From the NCBI RefSeq assembly GCF_028858725.1, contig NC_084767.1, positions 20,599,895-20,663,894 on the forward strand: a stretch of DNA of 64,000 bases, read 5' to 3'. Positions 17,703 through 28,998 of the stretch are shown here, piece by piece. Both the position numbers and the translations under genes were made by a program. The notes beneath the pieces were generated by a model that did not search any database, had not been told where the DNA came from, and saw only the letters and a list, made by a program, of their open reading frames with translations. The DNA is from Colius striatus (Eukaryota > Chordata > Aves > Coliiformes > Coliidae). Numbering within the stretch: position 1 is the first letter of the stretch; every line of letters starts with the position of its first letter.

Positions 17703-20700
17703 GATTTCAGTAGCAACACCATAATCCTTTATCTGAAGTGACAAAGGAATCTTCTCTGAATGTTGTTCCCAATGATAATTTGTGGCTAGTCCACTTTTCT
17801 CCTCTGGTTATTGGTTGCTTTGTTTTCCCAAAGCCAATTAACAGTTTATGTACAAAAACAGGCTTTGCGTATTGTAGAAGTGCACAAATACCTTTCTATC
17901 CCTACAAAAGATACAGATAGAAACACCTTGGAAAGAAAAAACCACTTCACTACCAAAGCCTCTGTGCTATTAAATAACAGTGTTCTGGGCCCTTAGGTAG
18001 GTGGAGATACCAAGGCATTACCAGCATCCCTGCTTCAGGGATGTTGGGAATCAGTTAACCATTTTCATGAGTAAATTTCACACTTTTTTTTCTGTGCTAA
18101 ATTGCCCCTGCACAATATTGTCCAGAGCAGGAAAACAGCCAAGGATGTCCATTACCTTGACCGTGAAGCATATGGATGTCCACACAGAGACACAAAGTCT
18201 CCACTAGCTACACCTAGATCTCAGAAGCAAAGAATACAAAAGACGGTCTAATACCTCTGCTGTTGGTCATTTCCCTATTTATTACACCCTAAAACCTAAT
18301 TTCAGGATCAAGGTGAAAAAAGGAGGAGAACACAGCTGGCTTCAAACACTCTTATTTCTCTATTGCTGTGTGTAACCTGCTGCTGAGGTCTCGGGAATGA
18401 CTGCTCCATTTCAAATTTCTTTTTAAGGCAGGCATCCCTTTCCCAGGGATGCCCGAATTAACTGCCTTCTGGGTGAGCAATTCCTTAACACAAGACACAG
18501 ATGTGTCCTGTCAGCACGTGGCTATAGTCAATCAAAATTCTTGGAAGATGAAGGGGTACTTCTGGTAAACCAAACAAGAGCTGAATTCTGTCAGGTTCCA
18601 AATCCACCTCAGTCAGGCAGCCATGCCCATGGCCACAGACAGACCTCAGACTTGCCTTTGCTATCGCAAGTCTGAGCAGGACCTGAATATACTGCAGGTT
18701 GCTTCCCCCAAGCTCATGCTGAAAGGCTAGTGTGATCTTAGGCAAAAGATTCAGCCTCTCTGAGGTGGGGGGGTGGGCAATGAGGACAGATTCACAGGGG
18801 CAGGATTCATCTTGTAACACCCGTTTCCCACTTGCACTTGTCCCCTGAAGTTGCCTTTGCGGTCAGTTCAGAAATATGCTTGCTTGTTCACATCAGGGTA
18901 AGATAAGTCATACTTCTCATCTGAAAGGATCCAGGACAAACAATCTCTGTAAATATATCTGAAAGTTTGGAGAAGCGTGGAGTTTAGCAGCCTGTATGAA
19001 AACTTTCCCACTGTATTTTTCAAAGCTAGAAACTCAGGGAAACTGCACTTAGACATGTTTCACAACTTATTACTATAACCACCAGGTAGACTCAGCGCCA
19101 AATAGGGGCACTGAAGAGTATCTTATATCCCAGACAGCCTACAGCTGAATCTGGGGGAAATGCCCCAAGTTTGTACTGTGGTTTCTACAGTTACATGGAA
19201 GATGCTCCCTATAAAAGTAACAGTAGAAAGTCATCATCCTGCCTTCCCCTGTATATATGTAAAAATCATCATTATCGTAGTAGCTAACACATTCATTTGA
19301 CAAGTTAAGGCTATTTCAAAACAATCTGTCTTTAGGGAAGGCCTTTGTCATTAGAGCTGAAGGCTCAAAACTGGCTCCCTTCTCTGTTTTGGCTTGCAAT
19401 GAGTGAACCACGATGCAGAAAATGCTTTCCCAGTCTCACTGCAATAACAGCACAAGCACGAGAGAAACAACACGCTCTTTGTAGAGGAACTTCAGCCGTG
19501 TATGAAGAGGCATGAGCATCAATCAAACAGCCATAGGTATATATGCTCCAGCTTGCACACATGACAGCCAAGGCCCTATTTATATTACAGAAATTGCCTG
19601 TGGCCTTGCCAGGAAAATAGCTCAGGCCATTGTTCTCTTGCAGTGTTGCAACAGTTCCCTGCTTGAATCTCCCCATTTGTAGTAAAAATCTTCGCCATTT
19701 TATCTCATTTTACTGTAATAAAGTGCATTACAGGAATCTAGTCATATCGCTTTTGTCTTCTTAATGATGGGTTTGCTTTTGACATGAATTATATACAAGA
19801 TCCTACTTGAAATGGGGTGCCAAACTGTGCATGCAAAATGAACTTAATGTACAAGACAAACATGCTACACATGGTGGATACAACTTGGCTGTGAGTACGA
19901 AGAGGGTCAAGCTCACACACTTAGAAAATATACATAATGTAAATTTTGCTTCTGCCCCAGTAAATACGTCATATATTTTATGTGTGGTTAGACATACAGA
20001 CCTACATTCAAGTGCAAACATCTAATGACATAACTTACAGACTACGTCTTTTCCACATAGTAGTTACTTGGTACATTTTCTTTGTCCGTGAATTTCAAAA
20101 CACTGCCAACAATGCAAACTTACATTGGCCCAAAGAAGCCTTTAGAACAGTAGTCCTGAGCTTTTTTTTTAATCCCCATGGTAATAATCCCTAGCATATT
20201 ATATCCTCTGTGAGACTAAGACATACTTTACTCTCTTTCTCTGTTGACCTCACGTTTAAACTGTCATTTCCACAGGCAGCTTATGACTTATAAGAACTGG
20301 ACTAGCCTAACTAGCCATTAAGAAAAAGTGTATGTTGCACTCCTGTCACTCTTGCCTATAGCTGTGGTTTTGGTTGTTTTTGGGTTTTTTTTTCAAAAAT
20401 CTGCAAGTCACAATATCAGAAAAGCAAAAATCAGAACAATGGATGAATATAAGAAATCCCATTTTTACTCTATCAGCATAATGTGCTTTCCACCTGCACA
20501 GAATGAAACAAAATAAGTTAGATCACAACAAATAGGTGACTGAGACCTACAGTTTCTTCCTCATCTCAGCTGAAAAATAGTTGCTGCTATATTTTAGGAA
20601 TTTCTTGGTATGACAAAAACCTTTTTTCTTATGGGGAACAGTTTCAAATAAAAAATGAAGAGACATCAGGCCAAACAATCCTTCTTCCCCAACCACTTGT

Positions 20701-21068
20701 ACATCCTCATGTCCTTCTTCTCAGTGCCATGATGAGAGCTGGTTTAGGATGGGGGACAGGGCAGAATGGGAGGAGATAGTTAGGTACAATCACATACACC
20801 CAGGCAATCCAGGCATGAGAACACAGACTCTGTCTTTCAGCTTTTCCAAAACAAGAAAGCTCACACTCATGAGCTCTGCAGCTTTTCCATTTGAACCAAG
20901 AGAAAGAAGCTAGCCACAAGCAAGCCCATACAGACTAGGCCACTTTTGGCTACTAAAGTTAGGAGATGGAACAGGACACAGCTGTACCACAGGTGACAAT
21001 CAGCAAAGGGCTGCTGCAAGCAGTGACAAGGGACTGTGGCGATACTCACAGCATGTCCAAAAACTGGA
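17703..21068 (-). other. JAKMIP2 intron 1, 3.4 kb without recognised features
   Basis: Mostly unique AT-rich sequence. A pyrimidine/T-rich run occurs near 20,160 and a G/T-rich run near 20,370. No exon, tRNA or clear transposon is seen. Confidence 0.45.
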
Positions 21069-21404
21069 TTTGTGTCCAGTGTGCAATAAGCCAATCTACA
21101 CACCGTTTTGAGATATTGCTTTATTTTATGTCTGCACAGACACAGGTGCCGGGTTTAATGCCACAAAGCCAGCACAGCCAGCAGTACATCCCATGCTATA
21201 TTTATACAAAAACTTATATCATACACATTGTTATTCTATTTAGTGAGTCCTCAGCCTGACACATAGACAGAGCAAATGATCATTTGGCCTCTGGATTCTG
21301 ACGAGGCAGGAGGTTCTAATCTTATACCAAGACATGCATATAAAGAGACTGGGCCCATCCCATCAAGCTGTTGATGATGGTCTCTCTCCCTTAGGCAGAG
21401 AAAC
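21069..21404 (-). mobile_element. Probable ERV LTR remnant, minus orientation
   Basis: On the minus strand a TATA element (TTTGTATAAATATAGC, about 21,200) lies about 75 bases before AATAAAGCA (signal at 21,120-21,125). Between them is a GCTGGCTGTGCTGGCTTTGTGG stretch, followed by a short U5-like end. The layout is that of an LTR, but the ends are guessed from TG and CA positions and no second copy is present for comparison. Confidence 0.45.
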
Positions 21405-23221
21405 TTATTACTATTCCAGGACATCTTTTACAAAAATAGTGTGTTTATCCTGAGTCCATATATGTTTCTTTTGATCAGTACCATCTTAGTATTAGTTTTC
21501 ACTACAAAGCACCTATGCACCTGGACCTAGTACATACTATTTTAATCTATATTCTATCACCTTTTATTTGGTTACAATCACAGCAGTCAGGTGCCAAAAA
21601 CTATTTATCTCCAGACATCTGTCCTGTTCCAGAATTAGATGGTTAACAAAACAGGTGATTTTATCTAAAACTTGTGTCACTTCTTAAGGTAAGCCTGCTG
21701 GGACATGAAGGTTCACAGGCAACAGCCTTACGGTAGTACAGCATGTTAGATACCACCAGCAGAGCTGAGGCAAGTTGGTTTTTTTTGCAGCTGTGTGCAA
21801 TTTCTAGGTCATCTCCACACAGCACAGCCAGAGGACAAATAAAGCCTCAGCATATATATAAAAATGCAGCAAATTGGAATTGATCTGGCTGATCAAAGAA
21901 CAAATGAAGACTCTGGATCGAACAGAGCTCAGAGGAGGCCCTGCAGCGTGTTCCTCAGGCCCACTTTAGCACTGAAAGACATATCTTCACTTTGGTCTCT
22001 GAAGTTTCTGTTCTGATCTAGGGCTGTAGCACTGAGCTCTCTTGAAAGCCAGCTGGAATTCTTACTCAAGGGTCAGAGAGCACAGCTTTTAATGCCTGTA
22101 TTTAGCAAGAAGGATCAAATGCAAGCCTGAACATTTTTTCAGAAAAGCCACAACATGGCAATTTCCACAGAATTTAGAGAAACAATCAAAATCCCTTTAA
22201 AACATATCTTAAAGCATAACTCCTTTACAGCAAAGTGTCTCATGAACTAAATTTGACCCACTCCTGAAAAAGTTTTGGGCTGTTTGGCTTTCACATACAA
22301 AATCTGTATGTCTAAACACCGAAATAACCTTGACTATGAATGAACAAAAATATATGCTCCATCTCCTGAGGAACAAGGAAACCTACATTAATTCAAAAGT
22401 AGTAAAGATCACAGTGCAGGCAACAAAGACAAAACTAACACCAAACATGCTCAAAATAGCCTTTTGCAAGGGCAGAGAAACAAGGTCTTTCTAATGAATC
22501 CTTTTAGTCTTCAAACAATAGGAATTGACCCAAAAATATAGACTAAGAATGCTTCTTTATTGAGTGGAATTTGGACCTATGAACCCTTACGAGGTTTTAT
22601 GCAAATTCCAGACGGAATATTTTCTCTGAATAAATAAAATCCTCATCAGTTGAACAAACTTCTCTTAGTGGTGGGAAAAGAGTGTTTAAATTCCTATCCA
22701 TCAGAGCACTGCTTGCTCTGACAGGCAGCAATAGAGTATAACCCACTGTTCAGTATACATTTTGTTTTTCCCCTCTGTGCCTGATCTACAGAGAACACAA
22801 GTCTCCTAAAGCTACCATCTGTGGGAATGCATGACCAAATCTATAGAGGGAATAGCGTGCCAAAACACTCACAAGGGGTTCTCAGCAGCGCCTGGGCTCT
22901 AGCTCTCTCCCATGTAAAGTGGGGACACTTACCTCACGTTTTTCAAAAATAGCACCAGCCTTGTCTTCACTGTTAATGCTCTAAGTAGCTTTAAACTCAA
23001 TAGTCAGGTCCCGCATCCTTGGGTTTGCACTTTTTGCACATCTCAAGTTTCAGAACTAGAAACCTCCAATTCAGTTTTTAGCAATAACTAAGACACCAGC
23101 AACAGATTACTACCACATCCTCTTGTTTGGCAGCTTACACATTTGAGAGGACCTTTATTATCTGATGTTTTGGTAATGAGACCAATGCTCAAGTAACAAT
23201 AATGCATTGCTTTTGATTATC
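21405..23221 (-). other. JAKMIP2 intron 1 sequence
   Basis: No identified gene or repeat. An isolated AATAAA with TATATATA nearby (about 21,837-21,860) does not form a recognisable element. Confidence 0.45.
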
Positions 23222-23990
23222 TAGTCCTACCCATCCTGCCAGACTCTGCCCCTGGGAAAGAGTAATGCTGGACACAAGTATAGACTGGGAGAGAAGTGGC
23301 TGGAGAGCAGCCCTGCAGAACAGGACCCTGGTGGGTGCTGGTCAGCAGCAGGCTCAACAGGAGCCAACACTGTACCTGGCCAGCCAAGAGGGAAAACTGC
23401 ATCCTGGGGTGCATCAAACACAGCACAATATGACACTCAATAGAGGGGATTATTGCACTATGCTCAGTGTTGGTGCAGTCTCACCTCAAGTACTGTGTGC
23501 AGTGCTGGGCCCCACCATTTGAGAATGATGTGAGAGGCTTCAAACATGTCCAGATGAGGACAACAAAGCTGGTGACAAGGCTAGAAGGTATGTCCTCTGA
23601 GGAGTAGCTGAGGACTCTAGGTTTGTCCAGTTTGGTGAGAAGGAGGCTGAAAGGCAACCTCATCACTCTCTGGAGTTTCCTGAGGAGGAAACATGGAGAG
23701 GGAGGTGCTGAACTCTTTTGCCTGGGATGAAATGATAGGACACATGGGAGTGGCTCAAAACTGCATCAGAGGACATTCAGCTTGGACATGAGGAAACGTT
23801 TTTTTACTGAAAGGGTGGTCAAACACTGAAACAGGCTTCCTAGCGAGATGGTTGACACCTTCATGCCTGTCAGTGTTTAAGAGGCATTTTGACAGTACCC
23901 TTAATAACGTGCTTTAACTTGCTTATCCCCGAGTGGTCAAGCAGTTGTACTAGATGATTGGTGTAGGTCTCCTTCCAACTGAACTGAATT
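23222..23990 (+). mobile_element. Diverged CR1 LINE 3' fragment of an older subfamily
   Basis: Conserved CR1 order is visible despite many disruptions: a GCATCCTGGGGTGCATCAAA block, CTCACCTCAAGTACTGTGTGCAGTGCTGGGC (the SHLKYCVQCWAP-like region), GGAGGCTGAAAGGCAACCTCATC, then GGCTTCCTAG...GTTTAAGAGGCATTTTGAC and a final TAGATGATTGGTGTAGGTC...CTTCCAACTGAA. The ending without ATTCTATGA repeats and the many stops make it clearly older than the 4.1-kb or 45.2-kb copies. The 14.2-kb fragment is its closest relative here. Confidence 0.85.
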
Positions 23991-26274
23991 GTATTTATAA
24001 TGCTAGAAAGTCTCTATGGCTATTGAGCTTCCAAATAAATCGTGCTTTATAGCTACAGGATAAGGCAATATACTCGTCACTAAATCTAAAGCACAGGGGA
24101 TGCAAGATGTTCATCACAGAGATTTATTTTTAGCCCGTAGTATCTTACAGTCTGCCACAGGAGGATCCTAGTTTTCAAATTACACAAGGAATGGCAATAT
24201 CACACTAATATAACCAACTGGGATTTTAACATCTGTTTGTTAACTGTAGGAATGAAAATTCCAGGCATCAGGCAAACATCATCATCATTATCTCTGTATT
24301 CACTTTCATTTGCTAGCATTATTATTCCCATTTACGGTTGCTTACAGAGAGAATGTTTGGAGATCTGGTTTGCAATGTTGAGAAATATCTGGTTTATCTG
24401 TTTGGAGATGGGCAAAGCACTGAAAAATGAAGACTGCAAAGAAGGGAGTAGTGCATACTGCAGCAACAGTGGTGAAGCTTTGTAGGAACAACAACCAGTG
24501 CTGATGCTAGATGCCAAGCAAGCCTTTATGCGTTAATTTCAGGCTGCAAAGTAATTTTTATTTTCTACTTACTTCAAGTACAAAACAAATAGAATCTAAA
24601 TTTCCTGTGCTCAAATAGAAGTCAAGAGACTTCCAAGTAGAAAAGTCTGTTTAACTCAACCAAAACTTCCATGCATTAGTAGAAGTAAGAGAAAGGAACT
24701 TAATTTTGCTCTATTTTAACTCAGGAGGGAATATTAAGGCTGCTTCAGTGAACACAACCAAGCCCCCCTTTAAAGGTGCACATTTCTTGTAGCCCTTTAC
24801 TCCTTCCTGTTCTTCTCTAGTATGCAACAATGACAGCATCAGGACATTATGACAGCATCTTAATACTAAGGCTGATAGAGAAGGGTCACCTGCGAACTGT
24901 GACCACATTCCCTGGCATGCTTCAGCTGTGGTGTGCTGTTTGTGTAACAGAGCAACCATAGATCTTGTTTAGCCAGAAAAAAATCAAACAGGGTTTGCCA
25001 TCAATATCACAAATCAAAGCAGGCAAACACAGTAACAAATGTCCTTTCAGTGTATGGAGGTGGATATGATGTATGGAATTCAAACCAATTCAGAACAAAT
25101 TCCTGTTTCAGGAGTAATATTTCAGTTCAAACCCAGAGCAGTGACCTGACACACTAATGAATTCTCAGAATTAAGCCTTCCTCAGTTAGTTATTATACAG
25201 TGTAGGCATAAGACAGAAAAAACTGAAGATGTAGTCTCCACCTCAATGATCTTACACCTTGTTCAAAAATCCTATTGCAACTACAGTGAACAAAATACTT
25301 TCCAAAAGATAGAAACAGCTAATCCTTTCCTAACCCTGGATATTGTTGTGTACTTTGACTGTACAGCATGTGTCAGTTTGTCATCACAGCCACTCGGTCT
25401 GTTATTAATGGATTTCCCAGCAGGCCTCATTATGGAAGACTATGCATATAGCTGTACATTTACAGCAAGAAGAAAGGCCCTGCTAATTATGCAACAGCTG
25501 CCTAATATGAAGGCCACCAAGAGGAATCTTAAATAGCAAAACTCAGAGAAATATTTTGTGAAGTAACTTTACAGACAACCATTGAAAAACTGTTGGGCTG
25601 AGCTCTCCATTTTCTTTCTGTGTAACAAGAAGCTCCAATCAGAGTTCTCCACTTGTCTACTAAACTGCAGTTAAAAAAAAAACCAATCTTATTTGAAATA
25701 TGAAAAAGTACCTTGAGTTGAAAACCACTTTACCAGTATGGATGTACAGTTACAAAGTAAAAGGGAACTTTGCCATTGGCTGAAACAAGAGCAGAATGTA
25801 GGAGAACAATGTCTCCCGGAGTAAGTGAATTAATAACACGTAGTTACAGCTGAGCCTGGGGACTTTGAAAAAAAAATGAAACAGAATTCTGTTTACTCTT
25901 ACAGCCTTAATCAGTGACACTGCCTTTCATCTTGATGAATGAATAAGTTAATGTACTGATGCTTTTTCTTGCTCTTTGAACAATGTCATAAAGCTACTAG
26001 AATGCTGTAGTGATGGGTGGGTAGTAAGAGGCTGAGAATTCATAGCTCTGGGTTTTTTTTGCTAGGACAACTTCAGCAGTGTTAACCAGCATTCAGATTA
26101 TTCATAATAACACACCTCAATTTCCTCTCCCACGAAATATCCAGAGAAGCATCATTTAGCTCAATTAATGTTTAAGTATAAAATTGGATTTAAAGTAAAA
26201 CATAATTGAACAGTCTCCTTTCCTTTATAGGTATCATCTGCTTCATATGTATACTGATGACAGGCACAAGTACC
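23991..26274 (-). other. JAKMIP2 intron 1 sequence
   Basis: No recognised gene or transposon; ordinary AT-rich intron. Confidence 0.45.
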
Positions 26275-27180
26275 TGTCATGGTTTAAGCACAGCCAGCAA
26301 TGAAGCACCACACAGCCACTTGCTCATCCTCACATGCACTCCCCCTACTCCCATGGTGGGATAGTGGAGGCCCCCATGAGATGGGAGACAGAAGACAACC
26401 AAGCGATTCAGCAAGCAAGACAAGGACAGGGAAGGCTCATTCTGTGGATCCAGGCAAAACAGATTCAACTACTCAACTTGGGAAAGTTCAATTTAATCCA
26501 CTACCAATTAGAAATAGAACAGACAAAATGCAAAAAAACCCCAAAAACAGACTAGTCGATCACAGATGGTCCCTGCTGCTCCTTCCTCCTCCAAGCACAA
26601 AGACTTCTCACATTGTTCCCCTGTTCCAACATGGGTCTTTCCCACAGTATACAGTCCTTAACAAACCTCTCCAGTGTGAATCCTTCCCATGGGCTGCAGC
26701 TCCTCACAAATTCCTCCTTCGCGAGTCTCCTCCATGGCAGCACAACTCCAGGCAAATTCTGCTCCAGAACCTCTTCCCACAGTCATGGCCTCTCCAGGCA
26801 CAGCCACTCCCTTTAGCTTGGGGTCTGCCATGAGCTGTGGGCAGACTTCAGCTCCACCATTGCTGTCCATGGGTGAAGAGGGACAGCCCCTGCCTCACTG
26901 TGAGATGCAGGAGGGTCTCTGCTCTGGCACACCTCTCCTCCCCTCCTCCCTCACTGACCTTGGGGTCCGCAAGGTCGCTTCTCTCTCATTCCACTCCTTC
27001 CACCACCTCCAATCCTTCTCTTCTGGATTCCTTAAAATTGACTGCAGAGGTGCCCAATTGGCTCAGCCTGAGGTGGGTCTGACAGAGCCAGGGGAAGTTG
27101 CAAGTAACTTCTTACAGAGGCTACCACTGCAGCTCCTCCTGCAGTACACAGGTGTGGCATTCTTTAAGGGAGATGAATAT
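26275..27180 (+). mobile_element. Endogenous retrovirus LTR (solo LTR-like), plus orientation
   Basis: It opens TGTCATGGTTTAAGCACAGC and shares ordered landmarks with the element at 12.3-13.35 kb in the opposite orientation: GCAATGAAGCACCACA, GGCAAAACAGATTCAACTAC, the TTTAATCCACTACC stretch, the CTGTGAGATGCAGGAGGG and CTCACTGACCTTGGGGTCC block, GAAGTTGC and CTTCTTACAGAGG. The right end is not sharp (27,150-27,180). No internal retroviral genes flank it. The 177- and 183-codon open frames inside are compositional. Confidence 0.75.
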
Positions 27181-28084
27181 ACAATTGTACCACAATTCAA
27201 AGTAGTCAGACCCAGCCAAAGGGGTCCTAAAATGCCTTAGGTTATTGCAAAAATTGAGAACAGACTCAGTTTCCTCCCAAAATACAAAATCATTTTCCAG
27301 ATATGAAAAAGGCATCTGAACTAAGACATCTATGAAGTAGCTTTGGATTCAAAGCAATAAAAGTGAAATGCCACCCTTTTGAAGGTAAGTAAGCACAGCT
27401 CTGAGTAGCTAGTGTGGGCTGTCACTGGTACACAGTGGCTTAACTTTCCTTTTGAGAAATCCTGTATTTCTGTTAGCGTGACAAGTTTATCAAGGAGGAA
27501 AAAAATCACAACCAATCATTATTAGAATTCACTTTTAAAAGAATAATTTGTTTTAGTTAACAGCATATCTCTACAAATAAAATACCTAGTGAAGTATTTT
27601 GGATAATTATAACGCCCCAAGTTTCTGTTTTATGAGGCACACCAAGCTGCTTTAGGCATATGGTACTTATTTCAGGAGTTAAACATGGTATGCACAACAT
27701 TTTTTATCAAAAAGCAGCAATTCAAAACATTGCAGAATAGAATAAACTCTGCATAGGCTTAGTTTTGTGATCTCATTCCTGAAGGTGGAATTTCAAATAC
27801 CCAACCACCTTTCCAATCCAGGAGGCAAATCACACATAATTATTTTATTACTTGGGTAATAAAATAAATTTTTGAGGAGGGTTGTGAAGTGTTAGCTGTA
27901 TTGTCAACTATCATATTTGCTCCCAGTTATTAATAGGATGAAATAAAGTGCATGTATAATAGTGAGGAAGTCTCATGTGTGGACTTTGAACCCCACAGGA
28001 AGATGTGCCCCATGTAATTTCGTCATATCTCATGATGCTAAGGTGCAACTGCAGTAGTAAGATGGGAAAAGCCTATAGTTTTAA
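27181..28084 (-). other. JAKMIP2 intron 1 sequence
   Basis: AT-rich; nothing recognised. Confidence 0.45.
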
Positions 28085-28322
28085 ACCAAAAGAGGGTTGG
28101 TTTAGATTGGAATAAGGAAGAAATTTTTTTATGACGAGCATGGTGAGACTCTGGAATAGGCTGCCCAGAGAAGCTGTGGCTGCTCCATCCCTGGAAGGCC
28201 AAGTGGGATGGAGCTTTAAGCAACCTCATCTAGTTAAAGATATCCCTGCCCATAGTGGAGGGGTGGAGCTAGATGACCTTTCAAGTCCCTTCCAACTCAA
28301 ATAATTCTGTGACTCTATGACT
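28085..28322 (+). mobile_element. Old CR1 LINE 3' end fragment
   Basis: The conserved blocks are GGCTGCCCAGAGAAGCTGTGG, CCATCCCTGGAAGGCCAAG, GGGTGGAGCTAGATGACCTTTCAAGTCCCTTCCAACTC and a tail ATTCTGTGACTCTATGA. The 'CTGTGGCTGCTCCATCCCTGG' form marks a CR1 subfamily different from the 28.6-kb copy immediately to the right. Confidence 0.88.
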
Positions 28323-28573
28323 TGAAGACAGCAGCTATTTTCTGTCTAGACATTAAAAGATGCCTTGAAGTTTTCACATTTCTAGAACACTCTAGTAGCG
28401 TTGCATTTTTCACTAGCAGAATCACTGAGTTTGCAGACTTCAAATATGGGCAATCGTTTGGAACTTCCCATATATACATAAGGAATTTGATGTAATTTTG
28501 TTTAGCACTACATAGATTTCTGTCAAGTCTTAAGTGACAGAAGACATTTTACTAGAACTCGATCAAATGCCCA

Positions 28574-28998
28574 GAGGGTGGTGATCAATGGCACAGAATG
28601 AAGCTGGAGGCCTGTGGCCAGTGGAGTTCTACAGGGATGGGTTCTGGGGCCAGTCTTGTTCAACATCTTCATCAAAGACCTGGATGAGGGGACAGAGTGT
28701 ACCCCAGCAAGTTCACTGATGATACCTTTTTATTTTTGTATCTAGCGACAGGACAAGGGGTAATGGGATGAAGCTGGAACACAAAAAGTTCCACTTAAAT
28801 ATAAGAAAAACCTATTTCACTGTTCAGGTAAGGGAGCCCTGGCACAGGTTGCCCAGAGGGGTTGTGGAGTCTCCTGCCCTGGAGGTCTTCAAGACCCGTC
28901 TGGACATGTTCCTATGTGACCTGATCTAGGTGACCCTGCTTCTGCAGGGGGGTTGGACTAAAGGTCCCTTCCAACCCTACCATTCTATGATTGTATGA
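28574..28998 (+). mobile_element. CR1 LINE fragment with an internal deletion joining the RT catalytic region to the 3' end
   Basis: The first 160 bases encode the reverse-transcriptase core: [18 protein letters not shown], then, one base out of frame, KFTDDT, the catalytic F-x-D-D box. At about 28,735 the sequence jumps across a short T-rich patch straight to the C-terminal block (GACAGGACAAGGGGTAATGGG...), skipping about 0.7 kb present in full copies. It then runs to a normal CCATTCTATGA tail. It is non-functional: one frameshift plus the deletion. Confidence 0.9.

Noticed and set aside
26300..27240. Plus-strand frames of 177 and 183 codons
   Set aside because: They are Ser/Pro-rich frames in the CT-rich body of an LTR. 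The opposite-orientation copy does not preserve them.
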